This document shows, piece after piece, positions 25,404-34,934 of a stretch of 64,000 nt of DNA. Origin of the DNA: Streptoalloteichus tenebrarius (lineage in GTDB: Bacteria; Actinomycetota; Actinomycetes; Mycobacteriales; Pseudonocardiaceae); NCBI RefSeq assembly GCF_024171885.1, contig NZ_JAMTCP010000004.1, positions 270,632 through 334,631 of the forward strand. The letters are read 5' to 3'. A model generated the notes under the pieces. It was not told where the DNA came from. It saw only the letters and a list, made by a program, of their open reading frames with translations, and ran no database searches. Every line of letters starts with the position of its first letter. Position 1 is the first letter of the stretch. A program made the translations under genes and the position numbers.

Positions 25404-28400
25404 ATGGCTGGAGACGACGAGGGGGCGGCGCCGGCTGAATCGGTCCCGCACTCTGTCGATCGTGCCCGGCAGGGTGTGCGCGCGTGGGTGCGGGGTGTCG
25501 CGCGGGCGACCGGGCGGGGCGCGCGGAAGCTGACGCCCACCGGCATCGTCGCCTTCCTCACGGCTTCGGCGGTCGCGCCGGTCGCGGCGCCGTTGCTGGG
25601 TGTCGACTCCCCCGCTCTGGCTCCCCTGTTCGCGCAGCTCGGCGGGATGGGCAGCAACTTCGTCGCCGACTTCCTGTCGGGCACGGCGGAGCGGATGCGC
25701 CGTGAGGGCCAGGACGGGATCGACGTCGAGCGGTTGCGTGACCTGCTCGCCGCGGCGTTGGAGGAGCGCATGGGCGACCCGGCCCTGCGGGAGGAGGTCG
25801 CGCGGGTGCTCGACGCGGTGGGTGCCGCGGAGGCGGCGCTCACCGAGGCCGTGGCCGGGGCGCACGGGGAGTTGGCGCGGGAGATCACCGAGGGTGTGCG
25901 GGTCCTGGGTGTCCGGTTCGGCGAGTTCCACGACCTGGCGGCGCGGCTGGACTCCACGCTGGTGGCGCTGCACGGGAGGTTGGCTGACCAGGAGCGCGAG
26001 CAGCACCACCAGTCGCACCTGCTGCGCAGGACGTTGCTGGAGGTGATCGAGCTGCGGCGGCAGGTGGGGACGCGAGATGAGCGCGTTGCTGAGCGGGCGT
26101 CGTCGCCTGGGGGGCAGCCGCCGCCGTGTCCCTTTCCCGGTCTCGCCGCGTTCACCGCCGCGACGGCCGACTGGTTCTTCGGTCGCGCGTCGCTGGTGAA
26201 CGACCTGTTGGGTGAGGTGGGTGAGCGGGAGCGCGGCGGAGCGCCGTTGTTCCTGGTCGGGGCTTCGGGGGTGGGCAAGTCCTCGGTGCTGGCGGCGGGT
26301 CTTCAGCCGGCGGTGGCCCGTGGGCTGTTGCCCAGTGGGGTCGCGCGGCGCTGGGTGCGGCTGGCTCCCGGTGTCGATCCTGTGGGGGCGTTGGGTGAGG
26401 CGCTGGCCGGTGTCGAGGGGCCTGGGCTGGTTGTCGTCGACCCGTTCGAGGAGTTGTTCACCCAGTGCGAGGACCAGGGGCGGCGGCGGTCCTTCGTCGC
26501 GGAGCTGGTCCGGTTGGCCGCCGAGGGCACGCCGGTGGTGGCCGCCGTTCGCGCGGACTTCTACCCCGCGTGCGCGGCGCTGCCCGAGCTGGCCGGGTTG
26601 CTCAACGGCAACCAGGTGCTGGTGGGGCCGATGAGTGAGGCGGAGTTGCGGTTGGCGATCCGGGGGCCGGCCGCGGCGGTGGGGTTGGGCGTCGAGCCCG
26701 AGTTGGTCGAGCGGCTGCTGGCTGATCTGCGGGTGCGGGGCGACGACGAGCACGACGCGGGTGTTCTGCCGCTGTTGGCGCACGCGCTGCGGGAGACGTG
26801 GAAGCAGAGCGACGGGTGGCGGCTGACGGTGGCGGCCTATCGCGATTCGGGAGGGATCCGCGACGCGCTGCGCACGACGGCGGAGCGCGTGTACGGGCGG
26901 TTCGACCCGGAGGAGCGTGCCGCGGCGCGTCGGGTCCTGTTGCGTCTGGTGGCGTTGGGGGACGGCCCGGGTGATGCGCGTCGGCGGGTGCGGGCCGACG
27001 AACTCGCCGAGCTTGGCGCGCCGGCGGCGTCGGCGTTGCGGGCGTTGGTGCGGGAGCGGCTGGTGACCGTGGACGCCGAGTCGGTGGAGATCACGCATGA
27101 GGCGTTGTTGCGGGAGTGGCCCCGGTTGCGGGACTGGTTGGCCGAGGACCGCGCGGGTCTGCTGACGCACCGCCAGCTCACCGAGGCCGCGCGGTCCTGG
27201 CGGGCGCTGGACCGGGAGGCCGGCAGTCTCTACCGGGGTGTTCGGCTCGCGGTCGCCAGGGAGTGGGCGGCGCGGCACGAGGCCGACCTGAACCCGCTGG
27301 AGCGGGATTTCCTGGCCGCCAGTGTGGCCGCCGAGGAGGCGGAGGTCGACGCGGCGCGGCAGCGGGCCCGCCGGTTGCGTCAGCTCACGGGTGTGCTCGC
27401 GGTGCTCCTGGTGGCCTCGCTGGTGGCGACGGTGGTCGCGGTGCGGCAGCGGGCGACGGCGGAGCGGGAACGGCAGACGGCGACGTCGCGTCAGCTCGCG
27501 GCCGAGGCCGAGACCAGTCGGGCGAGCAATCCGCGGCGGGCGATGTTGCTGGCGCTCAAGGCGTGGGAGACGGGCCAGACCACCGAGTCGCGGGGGGCGT
27601 TGCTCACCACCCAGATGGAGAACTACGACGGTGAGTTGCGTGGCCACCGGGGCATCGTGCACAGCGTCGCGTTCAGCCCGGATGGGGCGCTGGTGGCCAG
27701 CGGGGGCGGCGTCGACGGCACGGTCCGGTTGTGGGACGGCCACTCCGGTCGTCAGCTCGCGGAGCTTCCGGCCGGCACGCCGGCGGCGGAGGGCGTGACG
27801 GCCGGCAAGCTCGCGGTGAACAAGGTGGCGTTCAGCCCGGACGGCAGGACGTTGGCCAGCGCGGCGTTCTCCGTGGACGGGTTCCGGCTGTGGGACGTCG
27901 CCACCCGCCGGCAGGTGGCGGTGATGCCCGTGCCGGCGAGCACGGTCGCGTTCAGCCCCGACGGCACGATGATCGCGACCGGGCACGCGGACGCGACGGT
28001 GCGGTTGTGGGACGCGGCGACGCGTGCTCCGCGGGCGACGCTGACCGGGCACCAGAACTACATCTGGGACATCGCCTTCAGCGGGGACGGGCGCAGCGTC
28101 GCCACGGCGAGTGAGGACGGCACCGTTCGGGTGTGGGATGTCGCCCAGCAGCGGCAGTCGGCGGTGCTGGGCGGGCACACCCAGGCGGTGCAGTTCGTCG
28201 CGTTCAGTGGGGACGGCGCGACGGTGGTCAGTTCCAGCCCGAAGGACCGCACGGTGCGGGTGTGGGATGTCGCCAGTCACTCGGAGCGGAACGCGATCTC
28301 GTTCCTCGGCGCGAACCGGCCGGGTGGTCTCGCGCTCGGCCCGGACGGCGCGCGGCTGGTGGTGGGCGGCGCCACGCGCGCCCTGCACGTGTGGGATGTC

Positions 28401-29543
28401 CGGCTCGGGCAGCAGCTCGGCGACCTGGCCACGCAGGTCAACGCGGAGTACCAGGTGGCCTTCGCGCCCTCGGGGCACCGGGTGGCGACCGCGGGTGGGG
28501 ACGGTGTGGTGCGGTTGTGGCAGTTCCGGCAGGTCGTGCTCAGCGAGCACACCGACGCGGTCACCGACGTCGCCACCGACCGGTCGGGTCGGCTGGTGGC
28601 GACGGTGAGTTCCGACCGCAGCGTCCGGCTCTGGGACGCGTCGCGCCGGGAGCAGGTGCGTGTGCTCACCGGTCACACGGCGGCCGTGCGGGCGGTGGAC
28701 TTCTCCCCCGACGGGTCGCTGCTGGCGACGGCCTCCGACGACGCCACGGTGCGGGTGTGGGACGTGGGGACCGGTGAGACGCGGGCGGTGCTGCGTGATC
28801 CGGACGGGCAGGGGTTGGGGCGGGTGGTGTTCAGCCCGGACGGCCGCCACCTGGCGACGCTGCGGCTCCGGCTGCGCCCGGACGGCACTCCCCTGCCGGA
28901 TGACGCGAAGGAGGCCGAACCGGTCGTGTGGGAGCTGGGCGGTGGGCGGGTGCGGGCGCGGCTGACCGGCGAGACCAGGGCGGAGGCGATCGCGTTCTCC
29001 CCGGACGGGCAGGTCCTGGCGACCGGTGGGGCCGAGGGGCGGATCCGGCTGTGGTCGGCCGCCGACGCCCGGGTGACGGGTGAGATCAGGGGGCCGGAGC
29101 AGGTGGTCTACGCGGTGGCGTTCAGCCCGGACGGGCGGCTGGTCGTGGCCGGGGGCAGCGACAAGACGGTGGTCTTCGCCGACGTCGCCTCCCGCCAGGT
29201 CACCGGCACGCTCCGGCTCACGGCGGCCGTGCGCGACCTCGCGTTCAGCCCCGACGGGGGCACCGTGGCCACCGCCAGCGAGGACACCACCGTGCGGCTA
29301 CTGGACGTGGGGCGTCGGGAGGTCGCGGCCAACCTCCTGCGGCACAGCCTGCCGGTGAACCGGGTGGCGTTCGGGCCGGACGGGCTGGTGGCCAGCGCGG
29401 GCTCCGACAAGATCACCTTCCTGTGGACCGCCCGGCCGGAGACAGCCCGGGAACGCCTCTGCGCGGTGATCGGGCGCGGCGCGCGGGAGGAGGAGTGGCG
29501 GGAGATCGCCCCGGATCTCGGTGACCCACCGCGCTGTCCCTGA
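25404..29543 (+). CDS. Membrane-anchored STAND ATPase with WD40 repeats
   Basis: A 1379-residue protein. The N-terminal about 260 residues are helical (GIVAFLTASAVAPVAAPLLG, then a coiled-coil-like ARLDSTLVALHGRLADQEREQHHQ). An nSTAND1-type NTPase follows: entry CPFPGLAAFTAATADWFFGR, Walker A GASGVGKSS at 286-294, Walker B GLVVVDPFEELF near 342-353. One transmembrane helix (QLTGVLAVLLVASLVATVVAV, about 662-682) precedes roughly 14 WD40 blades (about 745-1365, with repeated VAFSPDG and VRLWD). STAND proteins switch on when the repeat domain senses a ligand; relatives act in signalling, cell death or phage defence. The N-terminal helical part is the likely effector, but I recognise no nuclease, TIR or protease there. 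The ATG at 25404 follows a GGGGGG-type site. It stands alone in its direction. Confidence 0.9.
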   Translation: MAGDDEGAAPAESVPHSVDRARQGVRAWVRGVARATGRGARKLTPTGIVAFLTASAVAPVAAPLLGVDSPALAPLFAQLGGMGSNFVADFLSGTAERMRREGQDGIDVERLRDLLAAALEERMGDPALREEVARVLDAVGAAEAALTEAVAGAHGELAREITEGVRVLGVRFGEFHDLAARLDSTLVALHGRLADQEREQHHQSHLLRRTLLEVIELRRQVGTRDERVAERASSPGGQPPPCPFPGLAAFTAATADWFFGRASLVNDLLGEVGERERGGAPLFLVGASGVGKSSVLAAGLQPAVARGLLPSGVARRWVRLAPGVDPVGALGEALAGVEGPGLVVVDPFEELFTQCEDQGRRRSFVAELVRLAAEGTPVVAAVRADFYPACAALPELAGLLNGNQVLVGPMSEAELRLAIRGPAAAVGLGVEPELVERLLADLRVRGDDEHDAGVLPLLAHALRETWKQSDGWRLTVAAYRDSGGIRDALRTTAERVYGRFDPEERAAARRVLLRLVALGDGPGDARRRVRADELAELGAPAASALRALVRERLVTVDAESVEITHEALLREWPRLRDWLAEDRAGLLTHRQLTEAARSWRALDREAGSLYRGVRLAVAREWAARHEADLNPLERDFLAASVAAEEAEVDAARQRARRLRQLTGVLAVLLVASLVATVVAVRQRATAERERQTATSRQLAAEAETSRASNPRRAMLLALKAWETGQTTESRGALLTTQMENYDGELRGHRGIVHSVAFSPDGALVASGGGVDGTVRLWDGHSGRQLAELPAGTPAAEGVTAGKLAVNKVAFSPDGRTLASAAFSVDGFRLWDVATRRQVAVMPVPASTVAFSPDGTMIATGHADATVRLWDAATRAPRATLTGHQNYIWDIAFSGDGRSVATASEDGTVRVWDVAQQRQSAVLGGHTQAVQFVAFSGDGATVVSSSPKDRTVRVWDVASHSERNAISFLGANRPGGLALGPDGARLVVGGATRALHVWDVRLGQQLGDLATQVNAEYQVAFAPSGHRVATAGGDGVVRLWQFRQVVLSEHTDAVTDVATDRSGRLVATVSSDRSVRLWDASRREQVRVLTGHTAAVRAVDFSPDGSLLATASDDATVRVWDVGTGETRAVLRDPDGQGLGRVVFSPDGRHLATLRLRLRPDGTPLPDDAKEAEPVVWELGGGRVRARLTGETRAEAIAFSPDGQVLATGGAEGRIRLWSAADARVTGEIRGPEQVVYAVAFSPDGRLVVAGGSDKTVVFADVASRQVTGTLRLTAAVRDLAFSPDGGTVATASEDTTVRLLDVGRREVAANLLRHSLPVNRVAFGPDGLVASAGSDKITFLWTARPETARERLCAVIGRGAREEEWREIAPDLGDPPRCP

Positions 29544-30059
29544 CCCGGTGGGCCGGCCCACCAACAGGCTGATCACGTCACAGCGCGTGTCCCACGCCGC
29601 CTCTGTCGCCGCCGTCCTCGCCGCGTGGGCGGTGAACCTGGTTGTTCAGCGAGCTGGTTTTTCGTGTGGTGTCAAGCCTGTCCTGCTGTCGAGGGATGGG
29701 TTTGTCCACAGGCGCCCTGGTTGTCCACAGGTGCCGGGTGTGTCCTTGGGGCGGGGTGTTGGGGTCGGTAGGCTGGAGCGGGGCTCGCCCCCCAGGGCGG
29801 GTGGGGGCTGAGCTGAGGTAGTGGGGGTCGCTCGCAGGTCTTCGCGTGGCTCCTGTGCCGGTTGGCGGGGAGCTGTTCGTCTCGGCCGGGCTCCTCGGAC
29901 TGTTCGTAGAGTCCTGCTTCCGCCGCTGTCGGTGGTCTCCGAGGCCTGGCGGCCCGGGCTCCAGAGAAGCCGACCCCGGCGCGTCAGAAGACGGTGCGCC
30001 GCGCCGGCGGTGCGCTGGTGGGCGCGCACGGTGCTTCGGCGGTCCCCAGCACCCCTGTC
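29544..30059. other. Intergenic region with DnaA boxes
   Basis: About 520 bases after the STAND gene. No gene is supported; it contains the DnaA-box pair at 29702-29729 and leads into the decayed transposase fragment. Confidence 0.45.
29702..29729 (+). other. Two perfect DnaA boxes (TTGTCCACA)
   Basis: TTGTCCACA, the actinobacterial DnaA-box consensus, occurs at 29702-29710 and 29721-29729, in the same orientation and 19 bases apart, in non-coding DNA. No dnaA, dnaN, gyrB or rpmH is near, so this is not the chromosomal origin. A DnaA-titrating or replication-control site is possible. Confidence 0.6.
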
Positions 30060-30285
30060 ACCAGAGCGGCCAGGGTGCCGGTGCGCGACCACCGCCAGAA
30101 CCGGCTGTCGACACCTCTCCCACGGCCCACCGTTCCGGTAGGCCACGCCGCGCCCGTCTTCGCTTTGAGTAGCATCCTGTTGATCTCCCGACGCCTCGTC
30201 CACCGGTGGGTCCCTTCGCGGCGGAGGAGGCGGGCGGCAGCGGCCCGATTGGCGGCCACTGCTCGTCGGTCAATGTGCGCGCGTG
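30060..30285 (-). pseudogene. Decayed IS5-type (DUF4096) transposase fragment
   Basis: Read on the minus strand, pieces of a transposase N-terminus alternate between two frames: LTDEQWPPIGPL (from about 30273), WTRRREINRMLLKAKTGAAW, GLPERW, and DSRFWRWSRTGTLAALV. Together they match the start of IS5-family transposases (LTDEQW...LPERYGPW...RFRRW). At least two frame changes and no downstream DDE residues make it non-functional. It lies between the DnaA boxes and the amidohydrolase gene. Confidence 0.65.
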
Positions 30286-30416
30286 CCACGCCGCACCGTA
30301 GAAGGGGCACCGACAAGCCCGGCCTGCCTCACGAGTGATCGCCCGGGGGTGGCGCGGCGTCCTGTCAGGCGTGGGGGTCCCGGTCCACGCCGGGGCCAGG
30401 ACCCCCACGCGGGTGG

Positions 30417-31859
30417 TCAGCAGCAGCCCTGGCGGGTGGGCTCCTGCGGGGGCGCGCCGATCGCGGCCGCGGCGGCCTCGACCTCGGCCAGCATCCGCGT
30501 CCGCGTCGCGGCGTCGATCAGGTGGCCGTCGACGACGACGGCGTGGACGTGGCGGGTGTTGCGGATGTCCTCCAGCGGGTCGCCGTCCACCACGACCAGG
30601 TCGGCGCGCTTGCCCTGCTCGACGGTGCCCGAGACGTGGCCCAGGCCGAGGAACCTGGCCGGTTCCCTGGTGGCGGCCTGGAGCGCGGCCATCGGGCTGA
30701 GTCCGGCGGTGACCAGCAGGTCCAGCTCGGTGTGCAGGTCGAAGCCGTGGACGCCGAACAGCGTGGGGTTGTCGGTCCCGGCCAGCAGCCGCACCCCGGC
30801 CTCGGCCATGGCCTGCGTGACCTCCAGTCGGCGCTGGAACAACACGGCGCGCCGGGCCGCCTCCACGGCGGTGCGGCCCCGCGTGTACATCTCGTCGTGC
30901 ACCCACTCCCAGATGCCGAGCATGCTGGCGGGCAGGTACTTCAGCCGGTCGTCGGCCAGGGAGCCGAGGTGGGGCAGGTCGAGCATCCGGTGCATGGTCA
31001 GCGTCGGGGTGTAGGCGGCGCCGGTGGCGGCCAGGCGCTGGAACACCCGTGCGGCGCGGAATGGGCTGTAGGCGTGGGCGGCCTCCCACTCCACCTCGGT
31101 GATCTGGTGGAACCAGCCGCTGTAGGCGTCCTGGCTGACGACCTCGATCTCGGCCAGGGCCCGCAGGTGTTCGACGTCGTGCTGGGAGGTGGCCGGGAAC
31201 AGGGCGTGCACGTGTTCGAAGCTGGCCTGTCCCGCCTCGGCGGCCTCGACGACGGGGACCTCGTCGGGGATGTGGCCGGCGAAGGGGATGCCGAGGCGGT
31301 GGGCCTCGTCGACGAGGGCGAGGTAGACGTCGCGGCGCAGTCGTGAGTAGACCTTGACGAAGTCGGCGCCCTCCTCCCTGGCCTCGCGGACGGCGCGGCG
31401 CGCGTCGTCGGGGCCGCTGACCCGGCGGATCGGGGCGTTGGCGGGGCTGTCCCACTGGGCGTCGGGGAAGGAGTCCCACAGGGACGGCACACCGTCGATG
31501 ATCTTGCTGCCGATGGTGAGCCTCGGGCCGAGCAGGCTGCCCTCGGCGATGCGCCGCCGCCACTGGTGGTGGTGGGGTTGCCCGGACATCTGGCGCAGGG
31601 TGGTGACCCCGTTGGCCAGGCACAGCGGCAGGTAGACCTGCTCGTGGGCGTCGGTGTGGACGTGCATGTCGGCCAGGCCGGGGATGAGGTGGCGGCCGGT
31701 GAGGTCGAGGGTGGTGGCGTCGGCGGGCACCGGGACCTCGCTGGAGCGGCCGAGGGTGGTGATCACGCCGTCGCGGACGATCACGGTCATGTCCGGTTGG
31801 GCGGGCGCGCCGGTGGCGTCGATGACGGTGACGTGGGTGAGCGCCAGAGGTGTGGGCAT
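30417..31859 (-). CDS. Amidohydrolase family protein (imidazolonepropionase/prolidase-like)
   Basis: A 480-residue metal-dependent hydrolase. The small beta-domain (VTVIDATGAPAQPDMTVIVRDGVITTLG) is followed by the metal-binding HLIPGLADMHVHTDAHEQ. A candidate metal-bridging lysine lies in EGADFVKVYSRL, and His ligands in GIPFAGHIPDEV and ASFEHVHALFP. The catalytic Asp is in RLLAGTDNPTLFGVHGFDLHTELDLL. The C-terminal GTVEQGKRADLVVVDGDPLEDI is typical. The ATG at 31859 begins MPTPLALTHV. It lies 32 bases after the MFS gene on the same strand, so exporter and hydrolase are cotranscribed and probably controlled by the divergent TetR (33475). Substrate unknown. Confidence 0.9.
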   Translation of the reverse strand: MPTPLALTHVTVIDATGAPAQPDMTVIVRDGVITTLGRSSEVPVPADATTLDLTGRHLIPGLADMHVHTDAHEQVYLPLCLANGVTTLRQMSGQPHHHQWRRRIAEGSLLGPRLTIGSKIIDGVPSLWDSFPDAQWDSPANAPIRRVSGPDDARRAVREAREEGADFVKVYSRLRRDVYLALVDEAHRLGIPFAGHIPDEVPVVEAAEAGQASFEHVHALFPATSQHDVEHLRALAEIEVVSQDAYSGWFHQITEVEWEAAHAYSPFRAARVFQRLAATGAAYTPTLTMHRMLDLPHLGSLADDRLKYLPASMLGIWEWVHDEMYTRGRTAVEAARRAVLFQRRLEVTQAMAEAGVRLLAGTDNPTLFGVHGFDLHTELDLLVTAGLSPMAALQAATREPARFLGLGHVSGTVEQGKRADLVVVDGDPLEDIRNTRHVHAVVVDGHLIDAATRTRMLAEVEAAAAAIGAPPQEPTRQGCC

Positions 31860-31891
31860 GTCGGGCCTTCCTTCTCGGTGTGGGTGGCAGG

Positions 31892-33390
31892 TCAGGGGTG
31901 GCGGTCGGCGCGCCGGAGCAGGACCGGGGCCAGGGCCGTGGCGGCGGTGAAGAGGGCCAGGCAGACGAGCATCGCCACGCGGGTGCCGGAGACGAACGCC
32001 TGCTGGGCGGCCAGGCGCAGCGCCTCGCCGGTGGGGGTGGGGAGCCGGTCGGCGGCGGTGAGGGCGGCGCCGAGGGTCTCCCGGGCGGTCGCCGCGAGGT
32101 CGGCGGGCAGGTGCGGGGGCGCGGTGGCCGCCAGTTCCGCCCGGTAGCGGGCGGCGTGGAGCGCGCCCAGCAGGGCGGCGCCGCAGGCGGAGCCGAGTTT
32201 CTCGCTGGTCTCGACCAGGCCGCCGGCGGCGCCGATGACCAGGCTCGCGGTGCTGGTGAGGGTCATGGTCAGCCCGGCGCCCATGAGCGTGCCGCCGGCC
32301 ACGACGGGCCACACCCCGGAGGTGGTGTCGGCCAGCGTCAGCGTGCCGAACGCGGCGGTGGCCAGGGCGAGCCCGGCTGCGATCACGATCGCGGGGTGTG
32401 CGCGGCGCGCCAGGGCCGAGGCGGTGGTCGCGCCGGCCACGGCGGCGACGGCGCCGGGCAGCGTCCACAGCCCGGCGGCCAGGGGGCTGGCCCCCGCGAC
32501 CAGTTGCAGGTGCTGGCTGGTCAGCAGGGTGGAGCCGACCATGCCGAAGGCGGCGAGGACGTTGACGCCCAGCGCGACGCGGGAGGCGGGGGCGGCCAGC
32601 GCAGTCGGGTCGATCAGGGGGTTGGCCACGCGGCGCTGCCGTCGGGCGAACGCGACCGTGACCGCGGTTCCCCCGGCGATGGCCAGCACCGGCGGCGCGG
32701 CCCAGCCGTGGGTGGCCAGGGTCGTGAGCCCGTAGACCACGGGCAGCACCGCGGCCAGGGACAACGCGGCGCTGGGCAGGTCGAGCCGGGCCGTGGCCTC
32801 GCCGCGGGACTCCGGCAGCAGCAGGGGGCCGAGCACCAGGAGCAGGGCCATCGCGGGCACGGGGACCAGGAACGCCGCGCCCCACCAGAAGCGGGCGAGC
32901 AGGACGCCGGCCACCAGGGGCCCAGGGCGGCGCCGACGGCGAATCCCGCGGTGATGACGGCGATGCCGGCGGCGCGTCGCCGCGGGTCGGCGAACAGGTG
33001 GCGGACCAGGGCGAGGGTGGAGGGCATCAGGGTGGCGCCGGCGATGCCGACCAGGGCCCTGGCGGCGATCAGCGTGGTCGGGCTGGTGGCGCTGGCGGCC
33101 AGGACGCAGGCCAGTCCGAACCCGGCGGCGCCGGTCAGCAGCAGCCGGCGTCGGCCGATGCGGTCGCCGAGCGCGCCCATGGTGACCAGCAGGCCGGCGA
33201 GCAGGAACGGGGAGAGGTCGGTGATCCACAGCAGCTCGGTGGCGCTGGGGGTGAGGGCGGCGCTCAGGGCGGGCAGGGCGAGGTGGAGGGCGGTGGCGTC
33301 GAGGGAGACCAGCAGGGCGGGCAGCAGGAGGACGGCCAGGCCCAGCCAGGCCCGGCGGCCAGGGGGCGCCGGGCCGGTGGCGGTGATCAT
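31892..33390 (-). CDS. MFS drug transporter (EmrB/QacA-like), interrupted by a frameshift
   Basis: About 499 residues if restored, 14-helix DHA2 type. The N-terminal part (LGLAVLLLPALLVSLDATALHLALPALSAAL, TMGALGDRIGRRRLLLTGA) runs in frame to GFAVGAALGP near 32925. There a one-base loss in a run of Gs (32917-32920, + strand) moves the rest to another frame (LVAGVLLARFWWGAAFLVPV onward to LLRRADRHP). The join is obvious: GAALGP followed by LVAGVLLARFWW. A homopolymer error or a recent mutation are equally possible. The ATG at 33390 has TAGCGT seven bases upstream, giving a leaderless mRNA. It shares a 35-base symmetric operator with the divergent TetR gene. Confidence 0.82.
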
Positions 33391-33409
33391 GCGACCGACG
33401 CTAACAAGC

Positions 33410-33444
33410 GTTTCAAACAATTGTCAGTGACAGTGGTTTGAAAC
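33410..33444. promoter_or_regulatory. Symmetric TetR operator between MFS and TetR genes
   Basis: GTTTCAAAC-N3-TGTCA-G-TGACA-N3-GTTTGAAAC is symmetric over 35 bases, centred at 33427. It sits 20-30 bases from both divergent starts and overlaps the -35 regions of both. Confidence 0.8.
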
Positions 33445-33474
33445 ACACGTCAGTCCGGCTGGTAGGGTGATCAC

Positions 33475-34050
33475 GTGGGGATCCGCGAACAACTGCTCGA
33501 CGGGGCCAGGCGCTGCCTGGCCGAGCGGGGCTACGCCCGCACCACCGTGCGCGACATCGTCGCCGCCACCGGCACCAACCTGGCGGCGATCAACTACCAC
33601 TTCGGCACCAAGGACGCCCTGCTCAACCAGGCGTTGATGGAGTCGGCGGCCGAGGCCGTCGACCGGGTCCTGCACGCCGTGCCGGCCGACGCCGACGCCG
33701 CCGGCCGCCTGCGGGACTTCCTCGACCGCCTGACCCGCTCCTTCGTCGACGACCAGGCGATGTGGACCACCAACGTCGAGGCCGTCGTCCAGGCCGCCCA
33801 CTCCCCCGAGGTGCGGGCCCAGCTCGCCGCCGGCCAGGTCGAGGCCCGCGAGGGCCTGGCCGACCTGCTGCCCGCCCCCGACGGCGACGACCGGACCCGG
33901 CAGGCCATGGGCGCGGTGCACATGACGTTGCTGACCGGACTGCTCGTGCAGTGGATGATCGACCCGGACCGGGCGCCCGGGGCCGAGCAGCTCCTCGACG
34001 GGCTGCGCGCCGTCGGCGACGCCCTGCGCCCGGCAGCCGACCAGGGCTGA
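33475..34050 (+). CDS. TetR/AcrR family repressor
   Basis: A 191-residue regulator: GIREQLLDGARRCLAERGYARTTVRDIVAATGTNLAAINYHFGTKDALLNQALMES is the helix-turn-helix, followed by a helical ligand domain ending in LLVQWMIDPDRAPGAEQLLDGLRAV. The GTG at 33475 lies six bases after TAGGGT, so the transcript is likely leaderless. The large symmetric operator at 33410-33444 lies between it and the MFS/amidohydrolase operon, which it very probably represses. An alpha/beta hydrolase gene starts 31 bases after its stop. Confidence 0.9.
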   Translation: MGIREQLLDGARRCLAERGYARTTVRDIVAATGTNLAAINYHFGTKDALLNQALMESAAEAVDRVLHAVPADADAAGRLRDFLDRLTRSFVDDQAMWTTNVEAVVQAAHSPEVRAQLAAGQVEAREGLADLLPAPDGDDRTRQAMGAVHMTLLTGLLVQWMIDPDRAPGAEQLLDGLRAVGDALRPAADQG

Positions 34051-34080
34051 AATGTCCGGGCCCCGGTGTATCCCTGTGCC

Positions 34081-34878
34081 ATGAGCACGCTGACGTCGGC
34101 CGACGGAACCCTGATCGACTACGACCGCCACGGACGGGGCCCGGCCGTCGTCTTCATCGGCGGAGCCACCCAGTACCGTGCCCTCGACCCGGACACCACC
34201 CTGGCGGCCCGCCGCCTCGCGGACGCCGGGCACACCGCGGTGGTCTACGACCGCCGCGGGCGGGGCCGCTCCGGCGACACACCGCCGTGGTCACTGGACC
34301 GCGAGGTCGAGGACCTCGCGGCGCTGATCGAGGCCGTCGGCGGCGCCGCGACCCTCTACTCCAGCTCCTCCGGCGCCGCCCTCGCGCTGGCCGCCGCCAC
34401 CGCCGGCCTCGGGGTGAACGCGCTCGCGCTGTACGAGCCGCCGTTCTTCGCCGGGGTCGACCACACCGACCACCTGGCCGCGCTGCGGTCCCTGCTCGCC
34501 CAGGGCCGGCACGACGACGCCCTGCGCTACGACCTGACCGCCGTGATCGGGGTCCCCGAGCAGGTGGTCGACGGGATGGCCCAGTCCCCCACCTGGCCGG
34601 CGATGGTCGCGGTCGCCCCCACCCTCGTCTACGACCTGGCCGCGGTGAACGAGATCAACCTCGACCCGGACTGGCGCGCCCGCTGGGCCGGCGTCACCGT
34701 GCCCACCGTCGTGTTCTCCGGCGACCAGACCTTCCCCGGCATGCCCGAGGCCGCCGACGCCGTCGCCGAGGCGATCCCCTCGGCGCGCCGGCGCGTCCTG
34801 CCCGGACAGGGCCACGGACCCACCGCCGAGGTGATGGCGTCGGTGCTGCTGGAGTTCCCGCGCCCCGCACAGGCCTGA
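34081..34878 (+). CDS. Alpha/beta hydrolase
   Basis: A 265-residue alpha/beta hydrolase-fold protein: GTLIDYDRHGRGPAVVFIGGATQYRALD, then HTAVVYDRRGRGRSGDTPPWSLDREVEDLAALIEAVGG. The nucleophile elbow is LYSSSSGAALALAA; the usual G-x-S-x-G has Ser at the first position. The terminal His is in LPGQGHGPTAEVMA. This branch contains many small esterase-like enzymes without assigned substrate. The ATG at 34081 is six bases after TATCCC, again leaderless-looking. It lies directly downstream of the TetR gene and converges on the MerR gene. Confidence 0.87.
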   Translation: MSTLTSADGTLIDYDRHGRGPAVVFIGGATQYRALDPDTTLAARRLADAGHTAVVYDRRGRGRSGDTPPWSLDREVEDLAALIEAVGGAATLYSSSSGAALALAAATAGLGVNALALYEPPFFAGVDHTDHLAALRSLLAQGRHDDALRYDLTAVIGVPEQVVDGMAQSPTWPAMVAVAPTLVYDLAAVNEINLDPDWRARWAGVTVPTVVFSGDQTFPGMPEAADAVAEAIPSARRRVLPGQGHGPTAEVMASVLLEFPRPAQA

Positions 34879-34887
34879 CACCCCGTC

Positions 34888-34934
34888 ACCGGCGGCGACG
34901 CCCGTCTACAGGGCTCGCGGGTGTCGCCGCCGGT
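34888..34934. terminator. Hairpin between convergent hydrolase and MerR genes
   Basis: Perfect 12-bp arms ACCGGCGGCGAC/GTCGCCGCCGGT with a 23-base loop. One arm lies within the end of the MerR coding sequence. Confidence 0.5.

Noticed and set aside
25371..28850. Very long minus-strand open frame (over 1100 codons) opposite the STAND gene
   Set aside because: It is the complement of strongly patterned WD40 coding sequence, is Arg/Pro/His-rich, and has no domain or ribosome site.
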